Shown: one piece after another, positions 25,712 to 34,017 of the stretch
Layout: every line of letters begins with the position of its first letter
Numbering within the stretch: position 1 is the first letter of the stretch
Assembly (NCBI GenBank): GCA_015061575.1
Contig: SUWF01000020.1
Location: forward strand, 1 to 55,500
From: Lentisphaerota bacterium
Lineage (GTDB): Bacteria > Verrucomicrobiota > Lentisphaeria > Victivallales > Victivallaceae
Length of the DNA: 55,500 nt
Direction: 5' to 3'
The notes under the pieces: generated by a model
Told to the model about the DNA's origin: nothing
Databases searched by the model: none
The model's input: the letters and a program-made list of their open reading frames with translations, nothing else
Position numbers and translations under genes: made by a program

Positions 25712-28700
25712 TTACGCAATCGTGGCGAGATTCTGCCAGGATTCGAGGGTATTATTTTTTATTTGCCAGTAGCCGGTGAGTCCGGTTTCGGCGTTGCACC
25801 ATGCGATATCGTCGGTACCGTCGTTATTGAAATCGCCGGTGCCGACCAGTTCCCAGGTGTTATTATCTACAGCTGAGAGGATCGACCATTCCTGCATGGT
25901 ACCGTTTTGCATGGTCCAGATACCGACGGTACCGTCGGCGTTGATCATGGCAATATCATCGACATTATCGCCGTTGAAATCGCCGCTGGCAAGATACGCC
26001 CAGTCGGAAGCGTTGGCCACGCTGGCGATATCCCACGAGTTATTGCCGTCCATACTCCAGGTAAAATAGGCATTATAATATTCACCATCACTACCGGCAA
26101 AAGCGTTTTTCCAGAGTATATCGGTGGTGCCGTCGCCGTCATAATCGCCGGTGCCGACCACCTGATAGTTTTTATCATATCCGCCGATGAGCTGCCAGTT
26201 GTATCCGCCCTGCCAGCAGCCGAAGAGCGCTCCGGAGTCACTTTCTGCGGGCGTTTGCATGACCAATACATCATCATCGCCGTTGCCGCCGAAGTCACCG
26301 AACCCGGCAATTTCCCAACCATCCTGCAGAGCATTGAGGACCGCTTTCTGATAGGAATTTTCGCCGGTGGAGTAATCCGCAGAGATCAAGCCCAGCGAAT
26401 TTTTGCGCAGCGCATCTGCGGCGCCGTCACCATCAAAGTCGCCGGAGCCGATGACCTGCCAGTTGGAGCCGAACTTATACGGTTCGTAGCTGTAGCCATT
26501 GCCATAGACCGTAAATTGTCCATCCTGCGCATAGAGTATCTGATCGACGTCGCTGCCGCCAAAGTTGCCGACAAAAGCACCGGATTTCTTGCGCACCACC
26601 GGATTGGTATCCGGAATCGGCTCCGGATCGGGGGTCGGATCGGGATCGGGTGTCGGATCAGGATCAGGAGTCGGATCGGGATCTGGGGTCGGATCAGGAT
26701 CAGGAGTCGGATCAGGATCAGGAGTCGGATCAGGATCAGGAGTCGGATCAGGATCAGGGGTCGGATCGGGATCTGGCGTCGGATCAGGATCAGGCGTCGG
26801 ATCAGGATCGGGCGTCGGATCAGGATCAGGCGTCGGATCAGGATCAGGGGTCGGATCCGGATTGGGGCTGTTGGTAACAGTCAAATTCAAATTACCGTCT
26901 GTCTGAGTCAATTGGAAGGTCATACCATTGATGAACGAAACTGATTCGCCATTCATGGTAATATTTTCCATGTCGTTACCATTATCTACAGTAATAACAT
27001 CTTTGCCCAGCGAATCACCCACGCCAGTTGCAAGTTTATAAGTACCATTGGCTTGATATTCATCAACTTTAATGGTAATGACCAATTCATCAATATCGGC
27101 TTCCGAAAAATCGATCAGCGAATAATTGGTAAACAATGCTTTATCATTCACTGTCCGGTTGGTAATATCAAATTCAAACGTGGTGGCGCCTTCCACTGTA
27201 ACTGTTGCGCCGTCAGCAATATCAAAGGTGCCGGTCACCAGCACATATTGTTCATCATAATACCCATCCAATTCAACTTTACCGCCGGAGTTGACCGTAG
27301 TGTTGCGCAAAACGCCTTCTTTGGCCTCAATCAAACCGCCGGAATAGACTGTTGTATTTTCTGCAGTTGTTTTTTCGGCATCTCCATTCAAAGTCATGGA
27401 GCCTCCGGCGTAAATTTGAATATTCGTGGCCTTCCCATCATCATCATTAATTCTTAACCAGCCCCCCTGACTTACCACCACATTATTGGCACTGCCGCCG
27501 GAGTTGATTTCTATACCTGCAAACCCATACCCATCAGTGCAATAAACCTTGGCGTTGGTGAGCACCCCCTGCTCATCGACATCAATATCGCCGCCATCAA
27601 AAATTTCTATATCCACCGCAGAACCGTAGCTCAAAACGCCGTTTTCATCACCGGTAGCAAATGCGCTGGAAATAACAAGCGCACTGGTGTAATTCTGCTC
27701 AACTTTTACCGTCAAGCCGTTAATGCCGCCGCCGACTTCCACTTTAACCCCGTTGATCGCGCCGGATTCATAAATTTCCATCATTCCGCCGGAAGTAACC
27801 AGCACATTATTGGCCGCCCCGCCGGTAAGGCGCATATATCCGCCGGAATTCACGGTTATATTGCTGCCAGCACCTGATTCCTCAACATACAAAAAACCCT
27901 CAGAATTGACAACCGCGCTATTGAGAGTACCGCTACTTACTGCCATGGAACCAGCATTGGCCATAACAACATCAGTGACCATGCCGCCGTATACATCCAA
28001 ATCCCCATTGACATCAACAACAGCACTACTGACAATCCCCCCGGAAATTTCAACATCACCCCGGTTGACAACCAGCGAATCCACTCGCTGACCTTCATAC
28101 AAATAAGCATCAAAACTGCTGCTGACTAAAACATTGGAAAGTGCCATACTGTTGGTGCAGCTGCCAGCTTCCTGCAAGATAAAGCCATTGACCACCCCGC
28201 CGGAGGCAATATTCAAACCCATGATCCCGGCGTTTTCTTCCAAAAAGATCTCACCGCCGGATTTGATTTGTGTATCAGTAGCACTCCCCCCGCTGGAAAT
28301 ATGCATACTTCCGCCATTATTGATTACAGTATTGCTGGCCGAACCGCCAGTGGATACATACATTATGCCGTCGGAATTGACCGTCGTGCTGACTGCAAAA
28401 CCGCCATTGTATACATCAACGATGCCGCTATCGCGCACAGTAGTTGAGGTCAATACCGCCCCCGAACTTACATCCACTTCACAGCCGCTGGAATTAACCC
28501 GGATATTTTCCGCCGTCTGGCCGGCATAGAGCTTTGCCAAACCATTGACCACCGCACCGGAAATCGCCAGACCGCTCGCATAAAAATTGCTATCCAGCTG
28601 CACAGTAAAACCGTTGACGATCCCGCCCTTACTGACGGTAGTATTGGTTACATTGCCATCGGAGACATACATGCTGCCGCCGGAATTGACCGTGGTGGAA

Positions 28701-28795
28701 TCCACAGTGCCGCCCCAGTACACCGACATCACATCGCCGTTGCCCAAAGTCAGCCCATCCGAAACCATGTTGCTGCTGATGATATATTCACTCAT
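25712..28795 (-). CDS. AIDA-repeat / FG-GAP surface protein
   Basis: 1027 aa in four parts. Residues 1-525 are AIDA-type repeats (pattern TTVNSGGSMYVS, NTTVSKGGIVNG) that would form a parallel beta-helix. Residues 525-640 are a beta domain ending DGNLNLTV. Residues 641-724 are a (PDPDPT)n linker of about 13 units. Residues 735-1027 hold FG-GAP/VCBS-like repeats with Ca-binding Asp loops (GDFDGDGAADAL, GDYDGDGTTDIL, GDFNGDNVDDIA, GDFNNDGTDDIA). There is no obvious signal peptide and no autotransporter barrel; the C-terminus (GYWQIKNNTLESWQNLATIA) is nearly the same as in a second such protein in this window. Surface adhesion or glycan binding is inferred from domain types only. Confidence 0.85.
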   Translation of the reverse strand: MSEYIISSNMVSDGLTLGNGDVMSVYWGGTVDSTTVNSGGSMYVSDGNVTNTTVSKGGIVNGFTVQLDSNFYASGLAISGAVVNGLAKLYAGQTAENIRVNSSGCEVDVSSGAVLTSTTVRDSGIVDVYNGGFAVSTTVNSDGIMYVSTGGSASNTVINNGGSMHISSGGSATDTQIKSGGEIFLEENAGIMGLNIASGGVVNGFILQEAGSCTNSMALSNVLVSSSFDAYLYEGQRVDSLVVNRGDVEISGGIVSSAVVDVNGDLDVYGGMVTDVVMANAGSMAVSSGTLNSAVVNSEGFLYVEESGAGSNITVNSGGYMRLTGGAANNVLVTSGGMMEIYESGAINGVKVEVGGGINGLTVKVEQNYTSALVISSAFATGDENGVLSYGSAVDIEIFDGGDIDVDEQGVLTNAKVYCTDGYGFAGIEINSGGSANNVVVSQGGWLRINDDDGKATNIQIYAGGSMTLNGDAEKTTAENTTVYSGGLIEAKEGVLRNTTVNSGGKVELDGYYDEQYVLVTGTFDIADGATVTVEGATTFEFDITNRTVNDKALFTNYSLIDFSEADIDELVITIKVDEYQANGTYKLATGVGDSLGKDVITVDNGNDMENITMNGESVSFINGMTFQLTQTDGNLNLTVTNSPNPDPTPDPDPTPDPDPTPDPDPTPDPDPTPDPDPTPDPDPTPDPDPTPDPDPTPDPDPTPDPDPTPDPDPTPDPDPTPDPEPIPDTNPVVRKKSGAFVGNFGGSDVDQILYAQDGQFTVYGNGYSYEPYKFGSNWQVIGSGDFDGDGAADALRKNSLGLISADYSTGENSYQKAVLNALQDGWEIAGFGDFGGNGDDDVLVMQTPAESDSGALFGCWQGGYNWQLIGGYDKNYQVVGTGDYDGDGTTDILWKNAFAGSDGEYYNAYFTWSMDGNNSWDIASVANASDWAYLASGDFNGDNVDDIAMINADGTVGIWTMQNGTMQEWSILSAVDNNTWELVGTGDFNNDGTDDIAWCNAETGLTGYWQIKNNTLESWQNLATIA
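26622..26870 (-). repeat. 18-bp coding minisatellite, (PDPDPT)n linker
   Basis: On the plus strand units of the form GGAGTCGGATCAGGATCA recur about 13 times, differing mostly at third codon positions, so the hexapeptide is unchanged. Unit number would be expected to vary between strains and set the distance between the beta-helix and the FG-GAP domain. Confidence 0.9.
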
Positions 28796-29146
28796 AATTC
28801 AAACACCCCATAATTAAAGGATTTCAAACACAAATACATTTATGGAGTTACACTACACGCCCGGAGGACTTTTAGCAAATTTTTTTATCCTCCAAAAGTC
28901 GTTTTTTTCACTTTTTTTTGCCCTGCCGACAGCTTTTTTGCGCCAACAGCGCTGTTGCCCGGGTAAATCGGGGGATATTGCCAAACGGTCAAGCTCTGCA
29001 ACAGCCGTCTTAGATAAAAAAATATGGATAAAAAAATATTCAAGTGTGGATTTTGTGCTTATATGGTGCTATATTAATAGCTCATAACTTTTAGAGAACG
29101 TTTTTAAATCATCTCTTTAAATAAACTTTAAGAAAGGCTTGGTAAT
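28796..29146. other. divergent intergenic region
   Basis: Separates the AIDA gene (minus) from the aldolase gene (plus). It contains the perfect 14-bp palindrome CAACAGCGCTGTTG (28944-28957), a direct repeat GTGTTTGAA close to the AIDA start on the minus strand, and a possible plus-strand promoter, TGGATT (29047-29052), 17-nt spacer, TATATT (29070-29075). No gene is seen. Confidence 0.45.
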
Positions 29147-30427
29147 ATGGCACTGCAGTACACCCACCCGCGCAATATCCTTGTGCAAACCTTGAAAACC
29201 CTTTACGATTACGGCATGACCACCACTTCCGGCGGCAACCTCTCCATCAAAGATGAAGACGGCAATATCTGGATCACCCCCGGCGGTATCGATAAAGGTT
29301 CGCTGCGCCCAGAAGATATCGTGCGGGTCGCCCCCGACGGCACCGTACACGGTCTGCACAAGCCCAGCAGCGAATTGCCGTTCCACAAATCCGTTTACCA
29401 GCTGCGCGATGACGTCAAAGCCGTGCTGCACGCCCACAGCCCCGCTCTGGTGGCGTTCAGCCTGACCCGCCGGATGCCCGATCCGACTTTGATCCCCAGC
29501 GCCGCACGCATCTGCGGCAAAGTCGCTTTTGCCAAATACGAAATCCCCGGCTCCGAAGCTCTCGGCAACATCATCGCTCAGGAATTTGCCAAGGGCAACG
29601 ACTCCGTGATCATGGAAAATCACGGCGCAGTTATGGCCGGCAAAACCATCACCGAAGCTTTCGCCCGCTTTGAAGCTCTGGACTATGTGGCCCGTATCCA
29701 AATCAACGCCGCCAGCTTCGGCGGCAGCATCCAGCCGCTCGAAGGCAAACTGCCCAAATGCTCGTATCCGGAATTCATCCCCGATGTCGTCAGCGCCGCC
29801 GAGTGCGAACTGCGTGACGAATTGGCCAACTTCCGGGCCCGGGCCTACCACCAGCGGCTGCTCTTCAGCGGCAGCGCATTCCTCAGCGCCCGCTTGAGCG
29901 ATAAAGACGATTTTCTGATCACCCCCTCCAACTTCGATCCGATGTATCTGGATGCCCCCGGCATCGTCCGGATGCGCATGGGTATGCGTGAAGCCGGCAA
30001 AACGCCCTCCACCGCCACCCCCATCTGCCGCAACATTTTCAACAAATGCCCCTGGGTCAACAGCATATTGATGATGCGTCCGCCCTATATCATGGCGTTT
30101 GCCGTGACCAACAACAAAATCGACAGCCGGACGATCCCGGAAAGCTACATCATGATGCGGGATGTGCCGATTCTTTCCAGCAAAGAATATTTCAGCGATC
30201 CCGATGCCGTAGTCAAAGTGCTTTCGCCCGCCAACCCGGTGGTGCTGATCGAAAACTGCGGCGTGCTGACCACCGGCAAGACGATCCTGGAAGCGTTCGA
30301 CCGGTTGGAAGTATCGGAATTCACCGCCAAATGTATCATCATGGCCAGCCGGCTCGGGGAACTCTCGCCCATCAACGACCAGCAGGTCAGCGATATTATT
30401 GAAGCGTTCAAGCTGCCCATCGCCTGA
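29147..30427 (+). CDS. tandem-domain class II aldolase/adducin protein
   Basis: 426 aa, about twice the usual 210-aa class II aldolase, because two such domains are fused. The first (about 1-205) is complete: E76 in SSELPFH, H95 and H97 in VLHAHSPA, H159 in IMENHGAVMAG. These zinc enzymes cleave or epimerise sugar phosphates such as fuculose- or ribulose-phosphate. The second domain (about 215-426) aligns, but VLHAHSPA has become ILMMRPPY and MENHGAV has become IENCGVL, so all three zinc ligands are lost. It is probably structural or regulatory. AAAGG precedes the ATG and a terminator follows the stop. Confidence 0.88.
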   Translation: MALQYTHPRNILVQTLKTLYDYGMTTTSGGNLSIKDEDGNIWITPGGIDKGSLRPEDIVRVAPDGTVHGLHKPSSELPFHKSVYQLRDDVKAVLHAHSPALVAFSLTRRMPDPTLIPSAARICGKVAFAKYEIPGSEALGNIIAQEFAKGNDSVIMENHGAVMAGKTITEAFARFEALDYVARIQINAASFGGSIQPLEGKLPKCSYPEFIPDVVSAAECELRDELANFRARAYHQRLLFSGSAFLSARLSDKDDFLITPSNFDPMYLDAPGIVRMRMGMREAGKTPSTATPICRNIFNKCPWVNSILMMRPPYIMAFAVTNNKIDSRTIPESYIMMRDVPILSSKEYFSDPDAVVKVLSPANPVVLIENCGVLTTGKTILEAFDRLEVSEFTAKCIIMASRLGELSPINDQQVSDIIEAFKLPIA

Positions 30428-30452
30428 ACGCCACAATAAATCAATAAATCAA

Positions 30453-30490
30453 GGCTATCGCAAAACACCCAAGTTCTGCGATAGCCTTTT
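30453..30490 (+). terminator. terminator of the aldolase gene
   Basis: GGCTATCGCA (30453-30462) pairs with TGCGATAGCC (30477-30486), 10 bp, followed by TTTT, 25 bp after the stop codon. Confidence 0.88.
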
Positions 30491-30578
30491 CAGTATCTTC
30501 TCCCACATAAACACCCGCTATTCACCAGACAGCGCCTGCCCTCCCCGCCAGCGATTATCACATCCAATCAATATAACA

Positions 30579-30704
30579 AACTCCATCTTTCTTAATAAAC
30601 GATCCCGATGTAAATAAAACGCCAGAAACACCCCAAACTCCTTCTTTCTTAATACCCCGCCCCAAAAAACACAAGAACAACACTAACTCCTTCTTTCTTG
30701 ATAG
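30579..30704. repeat. three spaced 19-bp repeats
   Basis: AACTCCTTCTTTCTTAATA or close variants occur at 30579, 30636 and 30685, 57 and 49 bp apart, in the gap between the aldolase terminator and the rpsS terminator. On the minus strand the core reads AAGAAAGAAGGAGTT. A 61-codon minus-strand frame over the area yields only the repeat peptide IKK-D/E-GV and is not called a gene. The spacing is irregular and the repeat too short for CRISPR. Confidence 0.6.
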
Positions 30705-30743
30705 ACGCTGTATCGTGCGGCAATCAGTCGGCTTTCGGGGCAC

Positions 30744-30778
30744 AAAAAAACCGCCGGAATGTTTCCACTCCAGCGGTT
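30744..30778 (-). terminator. strong terminator ending the ribosomal protein operon
   Basis: AACCGCTGGAGTG, loop GAAA, CATTCCGGCGGTT on the minus strand forms a 13-bp stem with two G-U pairs and a stable tetraloop, followed by seven T. It lies about 34 bp after the rpsS stop. Confidence 0.93.
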
Positions 30779-30811
30779 TGGGAATCGAACCAATCGTTCG
30801 CTGTTCGGCAA

Positions 30812-31081
30812 TTACTTACCGGACATGACCCCGTGGTCTTTGAAGGTACGGGTCGGGACGAATTCGCCCAACTTGTGACCGACCATGTTTTCGGTGACGA
30901 ACACCGGAACAAATGCGCGACCATTATGCACATCGAAGGTATGACCGACGAAATCCGGAACGATCATGCTGCGGCGCGACCAGGTCTTGATCGAACGCTT
31001 CTGACCGGACTTGTTCATCGCTTCGACTTTGTCGTACAAATATGCATCGACAAACGGTCCTTTTTTGATTGATCTCGCCAT
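30812..31081 (-). CDS. rpsS: 30S ribosomal protein S19
   Basis: 89 aa, binding the head of the 30S subunit with S13. [20 protein letters not shown] and [18 protein letters not shown], then [20 protein letters not shown] are the family blocks. The start overlaps the rplB stop by one base. It is the last gene of the operon here: a strong terminator follows, instead of the usual rplV and rpsC. Confidence 0.98.
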   Translation of the reverse strand: MARSIKKGPFVDAYLYDKVEAMNKSGQKRSIKTWSRRSMIVPDFVGHTFDVHNGRAFVPVFVTENMVGHKLGEFVPTRTFKDHGVMSGK

Positions 31082-31908
31082 TATTTCTTCCTCCGTTCAA
31101 CGATGAACTTGCTTGAAGTCTTCTTGGGATAACGGGTACGCTTGCCCTTGGCCAGCTGACCCCACGGGGAGACCGGATGACCGCCGCCGGAGCTGCGACC
31201 TTCACCACCACCCATCGGATGGTCGATCGGGTTCATCGCCACGCCGCGGACGTGCGGACGTTTGCCCAGGTAGCGTTTCTTACCGGCTTTACCCAACTTG
31301 ACGTTCATGTGTTCTTCGTTGCCAACCACACCGATGGTGGCTTTGCATTCAACGTGGATCATGCGCACTTCGCCGGACGGCAATTTGATCTGCGCATAAA
31401 CTTCTTCCTTACCGCGAAGCACTGCACTCTGACCGGCGGAACGGACGAGCTTGGCACCCTGGCCCGGCAGCATTTCGATGTTGTGGATCGACACACCAAC
31501 CGGAATATCTTTGATCTTCAGGCAGTTGCCCGGCTTCAGTTCAGCCTTGGAACCGTTCATCACGGTCTGGCCGACCTTGAGGCCGTTGGGAGCCAGAATG
31601 TAGCTCTTTTCGCCATCAGCATAGACCAACAGGGCAATGCGGGCGGTACGGTTCGGGTCGTATTCGATGCTCACGACTTTGGCCGGCACGCCATCTTTGG
31701 CACGCAGGAAGTCGATCATACGATAACGACGTTTGTTGCCAGCACCACGGAAACGGGTGGTCACACGGCCATAGCTATTGCGGCCGCCAGTGCTGTGCTT
31801 ACCTACAGTCAGGCTTTTCAGCGGAGCCGAAGCAGTGATTTCGCTGAAATCGCTGACCGTCATATTCCGGCGGCTTGCAGTCGTCGGATTGAAACTTTTA
31901 ACAGCCAT
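31081..31908 (-). CDS. rplB: 50S ribosomal protein L2
   Basis: 275 aa, a primary 23S-binding protein next to the peptidyl-transferase centre. Visible blocks are [21 protein letters not shown] near 41, [21 protein letters not shown] near 87 and [20 protein letters not shown] near 225, with a basic C-terminus. It starts 18 bp after the rplW stop and overlaps rpsS by one base. Confidence 0.98.
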   Translation of the reverse strand: MAVKSFNPTTASRRNMTVSDFSEITASAPLKSLTVGKHSTGGRNSYGRVTTRFRGAGNKRRYRMIDFLRAKDGVPAKVVSIEYDPNRTARIALLVYADGEKSYILAPNGLKVGQTVMNGSKAELKPGNCLKIKDIPVGVSIHNIEMLPGQGAKLVRSAGQSAVLRGKEEVYAQIKLPSGEVRMIHVECKATIGVVGNEEHMNVKLGKAGKKRYLGKRPHVRGVAMNPIDHPMGGGEGRSSGGGHPVSPWGQLAKGKRTRYPKKTSSKFIVERRKK

Positions 31909-31926
31909 TGTTCAAACCTTTCACAA

Positions 31927-32226
31927 TTAAGCGATTTCAATCGCGCCTTCGGACAACGTGACAATCGCCTTCTTCCAGTCAGCACGACGGCCGACTTTCG
32001 GCGAACGGCCCATGCGCTTGGGCTTGCCCATATAGTTCATCACATTGACGCTCGCAACCTTCACGCCGGGAAACAGTGCTTCAACTGCACGACCGATTTC
32101 GATCTTTTCGGCATCGACATGCACGCGGAAAGCGTATTTGTTTTCCGCAGCCAGAGCACTGGCTTTCTCGGTGATGACGGGGGCGATAATAACTTCAAAA
32201 TTGTTCTTCATCTTATATATCCCCAT
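31927..32226 (-). CDS. rplW: 50S ribosomal protein L23
   Basis: 99 aa, at the exit of the ribosomal tunnel, where trigger factor and SRP dock. VIIAPVITEKASALAAENKY is the family start, and GVKVASVNVMNYMGKPKRMG with the basic GRRADWKKAIVTL forms the rRNA-binding part. Its ATG shares a base with the end of rplD, so translation is coupled. Confidence 0.97.
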   Translation of the reverse strand: MGIYKMKNNFEVIIAPVITEKASALAAENKYAFRVHVDAEKIEIGRAVEALFPGVKVASVNVMNYMGKPKRMGRSPKVGRRADWKKAIVTLSEGAIEIA

Positions 32227-32864
32227 CAGTTAAGACGCGTAATAAACGCATCCAGAGCTTCCTTGGTGAAGACCAGCTTGTCATAACGCAAGAGGTCATA
32301 AACGTTCACGCTCGCAGCACGGATCAGCAGCAGACCGGCGATGTTATCGGTCGCCAAAACTGCATTTTCTTCGTACTCCGGCACCGACAACAAAGCAGTA
32401 CCTTCCAGCTTGAGAGCCTTCAAAACAGCACAAGCGTTCTTGGTCTTGTGATCCGGCAAATCAAATTTGTCCAGAACCATCACAGCATTGTCAACCACGC
32501 GTTCGCTGAAAGCACGGCGCAGAGCCAGCTTCATGACCTTGCGGTTCACATGACGAGTGTAGTTGCGTTCCGGGGTGGGGCCAAAAATCACACCGCCGCC
32601 GACCCAGACCGGAGAACGGCTGGAACCGGTACGAGCGCGGCCAAGACCCTTCTGACGGGTCGGTTTGGCACCGCCGCCACGGACTTCGCTTCTGCATTTG
32701 GTGCTGGCAGTGTTGGCACGCTGGCTGGCCAGAAAAGCCACCACAGCATCGTGAACTGCCTGTTCACCTTTTTCCAATTCGATCGCGTTATCGGGCAGCT
32801 GGTAATCGCCGACCTTTACGCCTTTGCAATCGAGAATATCCAAAACTTTCGACATTGTAATCAC
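32226..32864 (-). CDS. rplD: 50S ribosomal protein L4
   Basis: 212 aa. L4 lines the exit tunnel through an extended basic loop, seen here as KCRSEVRGGGAKPTRQKGLG and RARTGSSRSPVWVGGGVIFG. In enterobacteria L4 also represses its own operon; whether that holds here is unknown. ATG position 212 was taken as given by the longest frame; a second Met follows two codons later (MITMSKVL). It lies 10 bp after rplC. Confidence 0.97.
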   Translation of the reverse strand: MITMSKVLDILDCKGVKVGDYQLPDNAIELEKGEQAVHDAVVAFLASQRANTASTKCRSEVRGGGAKPTRQKGLGRARTGSSRSPVWVGGGVIFGPTPERNYTRHVNRKVMKLALRRAFSERVVDNAVMVLDKFDLPDHKTKNACAVLKALKLEGTALLSVPEYEENAVLATDNIAGLLLIRAASVNVYDLLRYDKLVFTKEALDAFITRLN

Positions 32865-32874
32865 CTACCCTTGT

Positions 32875-33516
32875 TTACTTGCTTGACTTCTTGATCGCAG
32901 ACTTCAGCAACAGAATGCCGCCTTTGGCACCCGGCACGCAGCCGCGCACGCAAATGACATTGTCTTCAGCAAGCACCTTGACCACCGGCAGATTCTGCAC
33001 GGTGCAGCGGGTATTGCCCATGTGACCCGGCATCTTCTTGCCCTTGGCAACGTTACCCGGCCATTCGCAGCAGCCGATAGAACCGGGACGACGGGTCCAG
33101 GCACCACCGTGACTGGCACGGCCGCCACCAAAATTGTGACGCTTCACAACACCCTGGAAGCCGCGGCCCTTGGTGGTACCGACAACATCAAGGTAATCAT
33201 TGACTTCAAAAACATCCGCAGTCAACACAGTGCCCAGCTCAATTGCTTCATCAGAAGCAGTACGGAATTCACGCAGCAGTGCCGGCGCCTTATCCGTGTA
33301 ATTGGCTTTGGCAACGTGGCCCAACAACGCTTTGGTGGCGTTCTTGGCGCGGCGTTCACCGAACCCCAGCTGAACAGCTGAATAGCCATCCCGCTCGACG
33401 GTCTTGACATCAACCACAACGCAGGGACCAGCCTGAATGACCGTCACCGGAACAGTCTTGCCCTTTTCGTCGTAGATCTGAGTCATACCGATTTTTTTAC
33501 CGATTAAACTCTTCAC
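32875..33516 (-). CDS. rplC: 50S ribosomal protein L3
   Basis: 213 aa, one of the first proteins in 50S assembly. KSLIGKKIGMTQIYDEKGK is the family start; GRGFQGVVKRHNFGGGRASH near 123 is the loop that reaches toward the peptidyl-transferase centre, and KKMPGHMGNTRCTVQNL follows. A gap of 179 bp separates it from rpsJ, longer than elsewhere in the cluster; I see no promoter in it. Confidence 0.97.
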   Translation of the reverse strand: MKSLIGKKIGMTQIYDEKGKTVPVTVIQAGPCVVVDVKTVERDGYSAVQLGFGERRAKNATKALLGHVAKANYTDKAPALLREFRTASDEAIELGTVLTADVFEVNDYLDVVGTTKGRGFQGVVKRHNFGGGRASHGGAWTRRPGSIGCCEWPGNVAKGKKMPGHMGNTRCTVQNLPVVKVLAEDNVICVRGCVPGAKGGILLLKSAIKKSSK

Positions 33517-33695
33517 TTTTTATTCCTTTCTGATACATACCCCAATCGGTGTTAAGGAGCATTGGTATCATTTCGCATGAACCGGCAATGACTAGCTCAT
33601 GCTCTTGTGCCGCCGGCGCATCCGGAAACTTTTCAGCAATATTTGCAACTCTGCTGTCAAGTTCTTTCAGCCCCAACCGGCGGCATTCACTTTAC

Positions 33696-34013
33696 TCAGC
33701 CAATTTTGACTGAAATATCCACCCCGGCCGGCAAACTCAATTTCTTGAGTTCATCCACGGTACGGTTGGTCGGATCAATAATATCCAACACCCGCTTGTG
33801 GGTGCGGATTTCGAACTGTTCCATCGACTTCTTGTTGATGTGCGGGGAACGGTTCACCGTAAAACGTTCAATGCGGGTCGGAAGCGGAACCGGACCGACC
33901 ACCTGAGAACCGGTACGTTTGACGGTATTGAGAATTTCCGCCACGGACTGATCCAGAATGCGATGCTCATAGGCCTGCAGACGGATACGAACCTTCTGGT
34001 TTTTGCTGCTCAT
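33696..34013 (-). CDS. rpsJ: 30S ribosomal protein S10 (NusE)
   Basis: 105 aa, a 30S head protein that also joins NusB in rRNA antitermination. [20 protein letters not shown] and [20 protein letters not shown], then [18 protein letters not shown] are diagnostic. It begins only 4 bp after the fusA stop, with no tufA between, so the str and S10 operons are fused at this point. Confidence 0.98.
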   Translation of the reverse strand: MSSKNQKVRIRLQAYEHRILDQSVAEILNTVKRTGSQVVGPVPLPTRIERFTVNRSPHINKKSMEQFEIRTHKRVLDIIDPTNRTVDELKKLSLPAGVDISVKIG

Positions 34014-34017
34014 GATT

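Noticed and set aside
25907..26944. 345-codon plus-strand frame with (RIRIRS)n
   Set aside because: Antisense shadow of the FG-GAP domain and (PDPDPT) linker.
29117..30436. 439-codon minus-strand frame opposite the class II aldolase
   Set aside because: The plus-strand frame encodes a clear aldolase with zinc ligands and its own terminator.
30558..30743. 61-codon minus-strand frame, and a CRISPR reading of the 19-bp repeats
   Set aside because: The product is only the repeat peptide. The three repeats are short, imperfect and irregularly spaced, and no cas gene is near.
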